From Vicia villosa (taxonomy: Eukaryota > Streptophyta > Magnoliopsida > Fabales > Fabaceae): a stretch of DNA of 64,000 nucleotides. The stretch is taken from assembly GCF_029867415.1 (NCBI RefSeq), contig NW_026705923.1:186001-250000 (forward strand). The letters are read 5' to 3'. The notes below the pieces were generated by a model, which was given only the letters and a program-made list of their open reading frames with translations, was not told where the DNA came from and ran no database searches. Made by a program: the position numbers and the translations under genes. Below are positions 12,965 through 24,423 of this stretch, piece after piece; position 1 is the first letter of the stretch, and each line of letters opens with the position of its first letter.

Positions 12965-12974
12965 CTTTTTATAG
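12965..12974 (-). promoter_or_regulatory. TATA box in the Ogre-type 5' LTR
   Basis: The minus strand reads CTATAAAAAG about 715 bases into the LTR, a good plant TATA box. Transcription would be expected to begin roughly 30 bases downstream, near 12935-12940, which would mark the U3/R border. The same sequence lies at 5941-5950 in the other LTR. Confidence 0.5.
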
Positions 12975-13689
12975 AGGAATTTGTGGGGTTTTGGGGGGAA
13001 AATTGGATGAGATTTGAACTAATGTGGAACTGATATGGTGCTTTTGTTTTGCAGGTTTTTGTATGATCCATTTCTATGCAAATTTTGGTTTATCTGTACA
13101 GGTTTTGGCAGCATGTTTGGACTGTTATGGCAACAGGTAGCAGTTGTTTTTTGGCCATGAGCAGGGTTGGCAGCAATGCAGGGTAGCATAGAGATTGCAG
13201 AGGCGTGGGAGAGAGGAAGAAAGAAGACAAAAATTTGTTTGACCTTTTTTAATTTTCTGTACTAAATTTTTTGTGTAATGGGCTTAAAAACAAAAGTGTA
13301 CATGGGCCTCAATTTAATAAAAAGGACCTTTATTTTGTTTAATATACTACTTTTTTTTTTAAAAGGGAACTTAATAATAATAATAATAAAATATAAAATA
13401 AATAAATAAAGTAATATTAAAAAATGAAAATTAATCAAACTAAGTCTAAAACTAATTTGTATTTAAAATGATGATGGTAAAAAACTAAAATCTATGGAAA
13501 GTAAAAAGTAAAAAAAGTTCGATAACAAAGTAACTTGACTAAAAATATGTGAAATATAAGTTGTTTTTGTTGACTTTGATGAAAGTCGATATGCAACGAT
13601 GCGATGAATGAATGATGAATGCGCATGAGACATGAATGTGATTTGACAAAATGAATGAAATATTGTAGGTCAAAAATTGGGGTGCGACA

Positions 13690-14461
13690 TAGATCCATCA
13701 GAATTTTGTTAGCTATGGTGGCAAAGTTTGACCTAGAACTTGAACATATGGATGTGAAGATTGCTTTCTTGTATGGTGATTTAGATGAAACAATCCTAAT
13801 GAAGCAATATAAAGGGTATGCGGAAAAGGGAAAGGAAGATCATGTGTGCAAGTTGAATAGATATTTAAATGGAATGAAACAATCTCATGGACAGTGGAAT
13901 AGGAGATTCGACAAGTTCACGGCACACATAGGATTCAATAGAAGTCATTTCAATCACTGTGTTTACTTCAGATTTCGACATGAAAATTCATTTGTTATTT
14001 TTTTGCTTTATGTTGATGATATTCTCATAGCAAGCAATAATGTTGAATATGTAATGAAGGTGAAGGTTGAACTCAATAAGGAGTTCAACATGAAGGATCT
14101 GGGAGCTGTATCTAGGATTTGTGGGATTCACATCTTGAGAGATAGAAAGCAGTCGAGAGTATGCTTATCTCAAGAGACATACCTGAAGAAGATTCCCGAT
14201 AAATTTAGTATGTCGAATTCAAAGCATTTTATGACACCACCAAATCCTCAGTTCAATCTAGGTATAAATCGTGTCTTAGTACTAAGATCGAAAGAGCTTA
14301 TATGAATAGCATTCCATATGCTAACATAGTAGTTTCTTTGATGTATGTTATGGTATGTACTAGACCCAACATAGCATATGCAGTAATTCTTGTAAGCATG
14401 TACATGGCGAATCTTAGAAAGGCTCACTGGAAAGCATTGAAGTGGATTCTAAGGTACATAA
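13690..14461 (+). pseudogene. Copia A fragment 3: reverse transcriptase to RNase H
   Basis: This piece resumes the copia A pol after the Ogre-type insertion: HRSIRILLAMVAKFDLELEH, then LYVDDILIASNN (the RT catalytic YVDD box), FNMKDLGA, CLSQETYLKKI and, after a frameshift near 14290, SIPYANIV and CTRPNIAYAV. It stops at KWILRYI, where the SIRE-type element is inserted; the continuation NGSLNRVLTYGG starts at 24119. It contains at least one frameshift and many substitutions, so it cannot encode a working enzyme. Confidence 0.88.
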
Positions 14462-15663
14462 TGAAGGATATAAAAACACTTAGAAAGGGGGGGGGTTGAA
14501 TAAGTGTAGTCTAAAAACTTGAACGATAAAAACAAATTGCACAGTTATTTTTATCCTGGTTCGTTGTTAACTAAACTACTCCTGTCCACCCCCTTGGAGT
14601 GATTTACCTCACCTGAGGATTTAATCCACTAATCTCAACAGATTACAATGGTTTTCCACTTAGCCCGCGACTAAGTCTTCTAGAGTATCCTGATCACAAC
14701 CTGATCACTCCAGGAACAATTGCTTAGACACAAGCTAAGACTTTCTAGAGTATCCTGACCACCACGTGATCACTCTAGTTACAACTGCTTAGACACAAGC
14801 TAAGACTTCCTAGAGTATCCTGATCACACTTGATCACTCTAGTTACTTACAAATTAATGTAATCAATTCTAAGAGTATTACAATGCTTCTGAAAAGCTTT
14901 AATCACAACAGTGATATTTCTCTTACAGTTTAAAGCTTAATCTCACTATAGTATTACAACAGCAATAAGTGAGGTTGATGAAGATGAAGTTTGTGAGCTT
15001 TGATTTGATCAGAGTTTCAGCAAGTTTGTATCAGCGGAGTTGGTAACCTTGCTTCTCATCAGAACTTCATATTTATAGGCACTTGAGAAGATGACCGTTG
15101 GGAGCATTTAATGCTTTGCGTATTCCGTACAGCATTGCATTTAATGTTTCACTCTTTTGTCAACTACCTCGAGCCTTGTTTACGCTGTGTCTACTGACGT
15201 TGCCTTTAATAGCTTCTAACGTTCCTTTTGTCAGTCAGCGTAGCCTGCCATCTTGTACTTGACTCTGATCTGATGTTTGTGTATACAACGTTTGAATATC
15301 ATCAGAGTCAAACAGCTTGGTGCAGAGCATCTTCTTGTCTTCTGACCTTGAAGTGCTTCTGAGCGTGATACCATGAGAACTTCAGTGCTACTGCTTCTGA
15401 TCTCAAGTTCTTCTAATGCTTCCATAGACCCATGTTCTGATTCTGCTTTGACCATCTTCTGATGTCTTGCCAGACCATGTTCTGATGTTGCATGCTGAAC
15501 CTTCTGAGTCAAAGCTTCTGAGCGCTGATTTGTGCATACTCTTTATATATTTCCTGAAAGGGAAATGGCAATGTATTAGAGTACCACATTATCTCATCCA
15601 AAATTCATATCCTTGTTATCATCAAAACTAAGAATATTGATCAGAACAAATCTTGTTCTAACA
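14462..15663 (-). repeat. 3' LTR of the SIRE-type element
   Basis: This LTR is bordered on its right by the polypurine tract (minus strand AAAAAGGGGGAGAT at 15664-15677) and on its left by the CATAA target duplication. It contains a run of ten or more G near 14487 that is shorter in the other LTR. Confidence 0.9.
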
Positions 15664-15900
15664 ATCTCCCCCTTTTTGATGATGACAAAAACATATATAA
15701 ATGATATGAATTTGCGATCAGAAAGAGCACACGACAAAAGACAATTACACAGCTAAAGCATAAGCATGTGAATATGTCTCCCCCTGAGATTTATAATCTC
15801 CCCCTGAGATAGATAATCTCCCCCCTGAAATAAATACTAGAAGAATTTTAATAATAAAAGACTTCCCTGAGTATTTCAGTAGAGACGTTCACATATGCTT

Positions 15901-16177
15901 GATCTTCAGAACATTCATGACTTCTGATTCTTGCTTCCATAGGATTGCTTCAGAACTTTGAATTTCTTTAGATCCTCAGAACATTCACAGCTTCTGATTC
16001 TTGCTTCCATCGGACAGCTTCAGAACTTGAATTTCTTTGATCTTCAGAACATTCACAGCTTCTGATTCTTGCTTCCATCGGACAGCTTCAGAGCTTGAAT
16101 TTCTTTGATCTTCAGAACATTCACAGCTTCTGATTCTTGCTTCCATCAGGACAGCTTCAGAGCTTGAATTTCTTCTT
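15901..16177 (-). repeat. Four tandem 68-70 bp units upstream of the SIRE 3' LTR
   Basis: Units start at 15901, 15971, 16039 and 16107. Each reads GATCTTCAGAACATTCACAG, then CTTCTGATTCTTGCTTCCAT and a CAGCTTCAGA-type ending. They lie in the 3' untranslated part between the extra ORF and the polypurine tract. The words TTCTGA and CAGAAC recur throughout this element, including the LTRs. Confidence 0.85.
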
Positions 16178-16811
16178 ACATCACTTCATGCTAGATTGTA
16201 TCAGAACATTGTTGAATGTACCAGAGCATCATCAGAGCATCTCTACATCCTGAAATGTTACAGAACAAAACTAAACGACAAAAGTCAGCATGAATGAGTC
16301 GGAACATAGAATATGTTTCAGAACACATAATATGTATCAGAGCCACATAATATGTATCAGAACAAATGGACATAATGTTTCAGAGCATATTCTATCATCA
16401 GATTATCTGAACATTCTTCCTTCTTGCTTCTTGCTTCTGATTCTGAAGCTTCATAGCACTCAGCTTGCTTCAGGAATCCAAGAGCTTGATTCTTTAGTCT
16501 TGCTTCTCCTTGAAGAGGATCTTCAATTCCTGCAACAACAAAACTTAAAGCAACACAGAACTTACAAGTTCTTGTTAGAAATGTGGGGCCTTTTTACTCG
16601 GTAACTGATAATATTAATCAGATCATTTATCACATTTTCTCCCTCTTTTTGTCATAACATCAAAAAGAATATAAAAGATTCAGATGAAATGCAAAAGACA
16701 GTAGGAATGAAACAGAATTAAACTTTTTCATTGATTTGAAAGAGAAAGTACACAAAAAGATGCAGAACAAACAGATGCAACAAGGAAAGAAAAAACTACA
16801 ATGACCAAAGA

Positions 16812-17438
16812 CTAAGACCCTAGCCTAGACAAAATCTGCGCCAGTATGTCATGAATCCTGTCAGTGCTTGCAGTTTGCCTTGCCATGAAGGAGCGAAACT
16901 CAGCATTGGTTGCTTCTTGCGTGTCCAAACGAGAAGCTAGCATGGCTTGATTCTGATGTAGAGCATCCAAAGTGTTCATCAGAATCTCCAACCAGCTATT
17001 TACATCTTAGTGTAAAAGCTCTAGATAGGTATGAGTGGTAGGTGTTGGAGGGTTGACTGTGAATCTAGAATCAGGATACACACAGCTGTAGGGGTTAGGT
17101 GTTTTGGTGGGAAAAGGGTGTGAGAGAGATGAAGAGATATCTGTGAGATGGGTTGAGGGGGAAGAGATATCAGACGGTGATGATGGTGGTTGCAGAGAGA
17201 TGAGTGAAGAGGAAGAGGTGGTGGAGGTCTGTGAAGAGGGAGGTGATTGAGGGATACCTTCAAGGGGTTTAAACACTCGTCTAGAGTAGTTTCCAGACAT
17301 CATAGCTTCAAAATAATTCACCTTGAGAGGATCGTAGGTGATCCTTATCCTTTTTGGTTCGTTTTCAGATTCTTCGGTTGCCTTTCTCTTTTGTTTACGA
17401 TCAGTTGCTTGATTTGATGAGCTTGACGAAGGATTCAT
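16812..17438 (-). CDS. Extra 3' ORF of the SIRE-type element, split by one in-frame stop
   Basis: This frame lies between pol and the 3' LTR, in the same orientation. The first 143 residues are Ser/Pro/Thr-rich, with a basic patch (RKQKRKATEE, EPKRIRIT) resembling a nuclear-type signal. A TAA at 17007-17009 is followed in the same frame by 64 more codons with a hydrophilic, heptad-like composition (SWLEILMNTLDALHQNQAML, then a Gln/Arg-rich stretch) ending at 16812. SIRE elements often carry an additional ORF here, sometimes called envelope-like; I see no signal peptide or membrane span, so that name is not supported. It may be a 208-residue protein broken by one mutation. Confidence 0.55.
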
Positions 17439-17897
17439 GGTGACGTTGCAGATAGTGAAAACCGCTAGGGTTTATGATATGAATGCAGAGAGAGAGCAAA
17501 AAAGGTGAAACTGAATGCAAGAGAGAGAAATATAAGAGGGAAATGAAACGTTTGAAGAATATAAAAGAAAAGAAATAAAAAGAAATGATGGATAGCATTT
17601 AATGTTACGTGACGTGAGGAGAGATAATTATGACAAATGAAGTGATTAGCATAGTTACCTAAGTAGGCGTTCCCTCAATTACACGCATGCTTGTCCAGAA
17701 ATAGTGAATACGTGTTCATTTTCTGGAGAGACTGGTGACAGCTGTTTTGCTTTAAAAGAGCTTCTGAATCAACTTAGATAATGACACGTTAGAGATAACA
17801 GAATCAGAGATTCTAATATATTAGTATCAGAACTTCTTATGGCTGCCTAGTCTTAATACATTTCAGAAGATACTCATACAAAGATCTTCTCATCTTC

Positions 17898-20800
17898 TCA
17901 TTCTGGGCACAAGTCCATACTGATATTTTTCAGGATGAACTTAAACCTATCTTCAGCAAGGGGTTTTGTAAAGATATCAGCCCATTGATGGTATGTATCC
18001 ACAAAGTTTAAAGATATAACACCCTTGTGAAATGATGTTTAATCTCAATATGTTTAGCTTTTGAATGTAAGATAGGATTCTTTGATAAACATATAGCAGA
18101 AGTATTATCACAGAAGATAGGAATGTTACTCTCATATATCTGATAATCTTCTAGCTGACTTCTCATCCAGAGCATTTGTGTGCTACAACCAGCAGCAGCA
18201 ACATGTTCTGCTTCTGTTGTTGAGAGGGCAATAGTAGCTTGCTTCTTGCTGTACCATGAGATCAGATGACTTCCAAGAAATTGACAACTTCCAGAAGTGC
18301 TCTTTCTTTCAATTCTATCTCCAGCATAGTCAGCATCACAGAATCCTACTAAGTTGTATTCTTTGGATCTTCTGTAGACTAAACCAACATTAGTAGTACC
18401 TTTCAGATACCTCAGAATTCTCTTAACAGCAGTTAAATGAGATTCTCTCGGATCTGATTGGAATCTAGCACACAAGCAAACACTGAAGAGAATGTCAGGT
18501 CTAGAAGCAGTTAGGTATAGAAGAGAACCAATCATACCTCTGTACAACTTCTGATCTACCTTCTTACTTACCTCATCCTTACCTAGGACACATGTTGGAT
18601 GCATAGGAGTTTTGGCTTCTTTGCTTTCAGAAAGGTTAAACTTCTTCAGAAGTTCTTTTACATACTTTGTTTGATGAACATAGGTTCCATCAGAAGTTTG
18701 GTTGATTTGAATCCCAAGGAAATACTTGAGTTCTCCCATCATGCTCATTTCAAATTCAGCCTGCATAGACTTAGCAAACTCCTTTCCAAGTGTAGCATTA
18801 GATGTTCCAAAGATGATATCATCAACATATATTTGACAAATTAAAATATCCTTTTTAAAGGTTTTACAAAAGAGAGTAGTGTCCACTTTTCCTCTAGTGA
18901 AACCATTTTCGAGAAGAAAAGAATTTAAACGTTCATACCAAGCTCTAGGAGCTTGCTTCAATCCGTATAATGATTTCTTTAATTTAAAAACATGATTTGG
19001 AGACTTGGAGTCTTCAAAACCAGGAGGTTGATGGACATAAACTTCTTCATCTATATAACCATTTAAGAAGGCACTCTTGACATCCATCTGATAAAGAGTG
19101 ATGTTGTGTTGAGTGGCAAAAGAAATTAATAGACGAATAGATTCTAACCTGGCCACTGGTGCAAAGGTTTCTGTGTAGTCAATCCCTTCTTGCTGACTAT
19201 AGCCCTGAGCAACCAGTCTGGCTTTGTTTCTTACCACTTCTCCCTTCTCGCTTAGCTTGTTTCTGAATACCCACTTAGTGCCGATGATGTTAAATCCTTT
19301 TGGTCTAGGAACCAAGTCCCATACATCATTCCTTGTAAACTGATTGAGTTCTTCTTGCATGGCAATTATCCAGTCCGGATCTTCTAGAGCTTGATCAACA
19401 GAAGTTGGCTCGATCAAAGAAACAAGACCTAATTGACAGTCTGCATTGTTCTTAAGGAATGCCCTTGTTCTGATGGGATCGTCTTTCTTTCCAAGGATCA
19501 CATCTTCTGAATGAGCAGATGCAAGTCTGGGTGATCTTCTGACTGTTGGCTCTTCAGAAATCTTGAGATTCTCTAAAGATGCAGCAACTTGATCTTCTGA
19601 TCCATTGCTTCTGAGACTAACAGCTTCTGCAGCTTTGCTTCTTGGTTCTACAGCTTCTGATATATAAATATCTATATCTGCAAAATTCTCAAACTGCTTT
19701 GGTTTTTCAAGACCAAGTTTATCATCAAACCTGATATTGATTGATTCTTCTACAATCAATGTTTCAGTATTGTATACTCTGTAGCCTTTAGAGCGTTCAG
19801 AATATCCAAGAAGGAAACACTTTTGTGCTTTAGAATCAAACTTACCAAGATGATCTTTAGTATTCAGAATAAAACACACACATCCAAAAGGATGAAAATA
19901 TGAAATGTTGGGCTTTCTGTTCTTCCACAATTCATAAGGAGTCTTATTTAGAATAGGTCTGATAGAGATTCTATTCTGAATGTAACATGCAGTGTTTATT
20001 GCTTCTGCCCAGAAATGCTTAGCCATATTGGTTTCATTGATCATGGTTCTGGCCATTTCTTGTAGAGTCCTATTCTTTCGCTCTACAACTCCATTTTGCT
20101 GTGGAGTTCTAGGACAAGAGACATCATAGGCAATACCATTTTCTTTGAAGAACTCCTCAAAGAATCTGTTCTCAAATTCACCACCATGATCACTTCTGAC
20201 CTTAATGATCTTGCACTCCTTCTCAGATTGGATTTGAGTGCAGAATTCAAAGAACACTGAATGAGGCTCATCCTTGTGTTTTAAGAACTTTACCCATGTA
20301 CAGCGACTATAATCATCAACGATGACTAATCCATATTTCTTCCCTCTGACAGATGCTGTTTTGACTGGGCCAAACAGATCAATGTGTAAGAGTTCTAACG
20401 GCCTTGAGGTAGACACAACATTCTTAGACTTGAATGCAGGTTTGAAGAACTTGCCCTTCTGACATGCTTCACAAAGAGCATCTGATTTGTATTTCAGATT
20501 TGGGAGTCCTCTGACCAGATTTAGTTTGTTAATCTGAGAAATCTTTCTCAAACTAGCATGTCCTAATCTTCTGTGCCAGACCCATTGCTCCTCAGAAACA
20601 GACATAAGACAAGTCACCTTCTGCTTCTCGAGATCAGAAAGATCAATCTTATAAATGTTGTTCTTTCTCTTGCCTGTAAATAGGATTGAGCCATCCTTCT
20701 GACTTACAGCCTTGCAAGACTTTTGATTGAAGATTATATCATAACCATTGTCACTTAATTGACTTATGGACAATAAGTTATGCGTTAATCCTTCTACAAG

Positions 20801-22826
20801 AAGTACATTAGTTATGGAAGGAGAGTTACCAAGACTTATGGTTCCAGAGCCAATGATTTTGCCCTTCTGATCTCCTCCAAACTTGACTTCTCCACCTGGT
20901 TTAAGCACCAGGTCTTGGAATGTAGACCTTCTTCCCGTCATGTGTCGCGAGCACTCAGAGTCCAGGTACCATGACATTTTTCTTTTTGTCCTCTTTGCAG
21001 CCAAGGATATCTGCAACAGAAATTATCTTCTCCTTAGGTACCCACAATTTCTTGGGTCCTTTCTTGTTAGTTCTCCTCAAGTTCTGATTGAACTTGGGTT
21101 TAGCATAATATTTAACAGGAGGAACAACATGATATTCTTTAGGTTTGTCAGCATGATATTTCTTAGGATGTGTCACATGCTTCTTGGTGTGAACAGTGTT
21201 AAAGCTCTGTGCATGTGAAGTGAGCCTAATATCATGTGCATGGCCATATTTGAACTGATCATACAATGGCTTGTATGTGATCTTCAGATCATCAATAGGT
21301 TCAAATTTATGTGAGGTATCACCCTCATAGCCAAAGCCAAACCTTCTGTTTCCAGAAACTCCATATATCATAGAAGCAAGATGACTTCTGCCAATACTTC
21401 TAGATAAGAACTTTCTGAAGCTCAAGTCATATTCTTTCAGAATATGATTGAGACTTGGAATGGATTTTTCTGTTTCAGAAGGAGATCCACTATCTTTGGA
21501 TAGATTTAAAACTTTTTCCTTCAGTTCAGAATTTTCCACTTCCAGCTTCTTAGTTTCAAATTCAAACTGCTTCTTCAGCTTTTTGTATTTGATACTAAGA
21601 TGAGCCTTGAGTTCCAGAAGTTCTGTTAAACTGGAAACTAACTCTTCTCTAGATAGTTCAGAAAATACCTCTTCAGAATCTGATTCTGATGTAGATTCTG
21701 ATCCATCATCTTCTGTAGCCATCAGCGCGAAGTTGGCTTGCTCTCCTTCAGAGTCTGATTCTGATTCTGATTCAGAATCATCCCATGTTGCCATAAGACC
21801 TTTCTTCTTATGAAACTTCTTCTTGGGATTCTCCTTCTGAAGTTTTGGACATTCATTCTTGAAGTGTCCAGGCTCATTGCACTCATAGCAGACAGCCTTC
21901 TTCTTATCAGATCTTCTGTCACCAGAAGATTCTCCTCGTTCAAATTTCTTTGAACTTCTGAAGCCTCTGAACTTCCTTTGCTTGCTCTTCCAGAGTTGGT
22001 TTACCCTCTTGGAGATCATGGACAGTTCATCTTCTTTTTCTGATTCTGATTCTTCAGAATCTTCTTCTTTAGCCTGAAAAGCATTAGTGCATTTTTTAAC
22101 ATTAGATTTTAATGCAATAGACTTACCTTTCTTTTGAGGCTCGTTTGCGTCCAGCTCTATTTCATGGCTTCACAAGGCACTGATAAGCTCTTCCAAAGAA
22201 ACTTCATTCAGATTCTTTGCAATCTTGAATGCTGTTACCATTGGACCCCATCTTCTGGGTAAGCTTCTGATAATCTTCTTTACATGATCAGCCTTGGTGT
22301 AGCCTTTATCCAGAACTCTTAATCCAGCAGTTAGCGTTTGAAATCTTGAGAACATCTTCTCAATGTTTTCATCATCCTCCATCTTGAAGGCTTCATATCT
22401 CTGGATTAGAGCAAGAGCTTTAGTCTCCTTGACTTTAGCATTTCCCTCATGGGTCATTTTCAATGACTCATATATATCATAGGCCGTTTCCTTGTTAGAT
22501 ATCTTCTCATACTCAGCATGAGAGATAGCATTCAGCAAAACAGTTCTACATTTATGATGATTCTTGAAAAGCTTCTTCTGATCATCATCCATTTCTTGCC
22601 TTGTAAGCCTTACGCCACTAGCTTTCACTGGATGTTTGTAACCATTCATCAGAAGATCCCATAGTTCACCATATAGACCAAGAAAGTAACTTTCCAGTTT
22701 ATCTTTCCAGTATTCAAAGTTTTCACCATCAAATACTGGTGGTCTAGTATAACCATTGTTACCATTGTATTGCTCAGCAGAGCCAGATGTAGATGCAGGT
22801 GGGTTTGTTGGAATTTCACCAGCCAT
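17898..22826 (-). pseudogene. SIRE-type gag-pol polyprotein, nearly intact but interrupted
   Basis: Gag starts at the ATG at 22826 (MAGEIPTNPP). An in-frame TGA at about 22170 follows ELISAL; CGA to TGA is the likely change, because the frame continues without a shift to 20955. The zinc knuckle CYECNEPGHFKNEC (CX2CX4HX4C) lies near 21890-21849, followed by an acidic SES/SDSE stretch. A one-base length change in an A run (20977-20981) shifts into the protease-integrase-RT frame. The protease motif reads LDSEC where DSG is usual. Integrase shows HRRLGH...CEAC, and PQQNGVVERKNRT near its catalytic E. RT shows QIYVDDIIFGTSN and RNase H shows DADYAGD and TTEAEH. A small deletion near 18020 breaks the frame once more; the original C-terminus is ISMDLCPE at 17898. 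Confidence 0.92.
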
Positions 22827-22898
22827 CTTTTACTGAAGCGTTTTTCTCTTCCTGAATCTTTTCTAAACACGGTTAAGTGCTTGCGCCTTAGAACCGGC

Positions 22899-22910
22899 GC
22901 TCTGATGCCA
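22899..22910 (-). other. Primer-binding site of the SIRE-type element
   Basis: The minus strand reads TGGCATCAGAGC two bases inside the 5' LTR. This is one base off the usual TGGTATCAGAGC, which pairs with the 3' end of initiator methionine tRNA in copia elements. Confidence 0.8.
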
Positions 22911-22912
22911 AT

Positions 22913-24113
22913 TGAAGGATAGAAAAACACTTAGAAAGGGGGGTTTGAATAAGTGTAGTCTAAAAACTTGAACGATAAAAACAAATTGCACAGTTATTTT
23001 TATCCTGGTTCGTTGTTAACTAAACTACTTCAGTCCACCCCCTTGGAGTGATTTACCTCACCTGAGGATTTAATCCACTAATCTAAACAGATTACAATGG
23101 TTTTCCACTTAGCCCGCGACTAAGTCTTCTAGAGTATCCTGATCACAACCTGATCACTCCAGGAACAATTGCTTAGACACAAGCTAAGACTTTCTAGAGT
23201 ATCCTGACCACCACGTGATCACTCTAGTTACAACTGCTTAGACACAAGCTAAGACTTCCTAGAGTATCCTGATCACACTTGATCACTCTAGTTACTTACA
23301 AATTAATGTAACCAGTTCTAAGAGTATTACAATGCTTCTGAAAAGCTTTAATCACAACAGTGATATTTCTCTTACAGTTTAAAGCTTAATCTCACTATAG
23401 TATTACAACAGCAATAAGAGAGGTTGATGAAGATGAAGTTTGTGAGCTTTGATTTGATCAGCGTTTCAGCAAGTTTGTATCAGCGGAGTTGGTAACCTTG
23501 CTTCTCATCAGAACTTCATATTTATAGGCACTTGAGAAGATAACTGTTGGGAGCATTTAATGCTTTGCGTATTCCGTACAGCATTGCATTTAATGTTTCA
23601 CTCTTTTGTCAACTACCTCGAGCCTTGTTTACGCTGTGTCTACTGACGTTGCCTTTAATAGCTTCTAACGTTCCTTTTGTCAGTTAGCGTAGCCTGCCAT
23701 CTTGTACTTGCTTCTGATCTGATGTTTGTGTATACAACGTTTGAATATCATCATAGTCAAACAGCTTGGTGCAGAGCATCTTCTTGTCTTCTGACCTTGA
23801 AGTGCTTCTGAGCGTGATACCATGAGAACTTCAGTGCTACTGCTTCTAATCTCAAGTTCTTCTGATGCTTCCATAGACCCATGTTCAGATTCTGCTTTGA
23901 CCATCTTCTGATGTCTTGCCAGACCATGTTCTGATGTTGCATGCTGAACCTTCTGAGTCAAAGCTTCTGAGCGCTGATTTGTGCATACTCTTTATATATT
24001 TCCTGAAAGGGAAAATTGCAATGTATTAGAGTACCACATTATCTCATCCAAAATTCATATCCTTGTTATCATCAAAACTAAGAATATTGATCAGAACAAA
24101 TCTTGTTCTAACA
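22913..24113 (-). repeat. 5' LTR of the SIRE-type element
   Basis: Read on the minus strand it begins TGTTAGAACAAGA and ends TATCCTTCA. It directly abuts the primer-binding site on its left, which makes it the 5' LTR. It differs from the other LTR at scattered single bases and in a G-run length. Confidence 0.9.
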
Positions 24114-24423
24114 CATAAATGGGTCTTTGAACAGAGTTCTAACTTATGGTGGAGCCAGTGGTGAAGATAGTAAAGCAGTAATCGAAGGGTATGTCGACTT
24201 TGATTATGCAGGTTGTATGGATGCCATTAAATATATTTCTAGATATGTTTTCACTATGATTGGCAGATCAATTAGTTTGAAAGCGACACTTCAAAAGGTT
24301 GTTGCCTTATTAACTACTGAAGTTGAATATATCACCCTCACTAAAGTTGTGAAAGAAGCATTGTGGCTTGAAAGTTTTTCTAAGGAGTTGAAACTCATAT
24401 GTCTTCACTTACTCTCAGAATGA
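24114..24423 (+). pseudogene. Copia A fragment 4: RNase H end
   Basis: This piece resumes at NGSLNRVLTYGGASGEDSKA and runs through DYAGCMDAIKYISRYVFT and EVEYITLTKVVKEALWLESF to FSKELKL near 24400, where homology stops. The rest of RNase H and the 3' LTR are missing. It closely resembles the separate fragment at 59880-60600 (DYAGCMDSRKYISGYIF), which belongs to the same family. Confidence 0.85.

Larger units (their letters stand above)
3125..13689 (-). mobile_element. Complete non-autonomous Ogre/Tat-type LTR retrotransposon (10,565 bp)
   Basis: Two direct LTRs of exactly 3,541 bp (3125-6665 and 10149-13689) enclose only 3,483 bp of internal DNA, and the target duplication TAGAT (3120-3124, 13690-13694) flanks the whole. 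On the minus strand the LTR begins TGTCGCACC and ends CCGCTACA. A primer-binding site follows the 5' LTR and a short purine-rich AGGGG run precedes the 3' LTR. Very long LTRs and a TGGCGACTCTGCTGGGGA primer site are Ogre features. No gag, protease, RT or integrase is readable in any frame, so it must have been mobilised in trans. The only LTR difference I noticed is at 3469 (g) versus 10493 (t), so the insertion is very young. Confidence 0.9.
10149..13689 (-). repeat. 5' LTR of the Ogre-type element
   Basis: This is the upstream LTR in the element's own orientation (it reads from 13689 down to 10149). It carries a TATA box, a roughly 75-bp minisatellite and a long AT-rich tract. Two open frames on the element's sense strand (12470-12865 and 12871-13071) are present identically in both LTRs; the longer has no ATG, so I do not call them genes. 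Confidence 0.9.
14462..24113 (-). mobile_element. Full-length SIRE/Maximus-type Ty1/copia retrotransposon (9,652 bp)
   Basis: LTRs at 14462-15663 (1,202 bp) and 22913-24113 (1,201 bp) flank primer site, gag, protease, integrase, RT, RNase H, an extra 3' ORF and a polypurine tract, all on the minus strand. The target duplication CATAA (14457-14461, 24114-24118) is intact. Length, long LTRs and an extra ORF after pol fit the SIRE lineage. About 20 differences are visible between the LTRs, so it is clearly older than the Ogre-type insertion but still recent. Gag-pol carries one nonsense change and two frame breaks. Confidence 0.92.

Noticed and set aside
17021..17263. His/Pro-rich 80-residue frame
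   Set aside because: Frame-shifted shadow of the extra SIRE ORF at 16812-17438.
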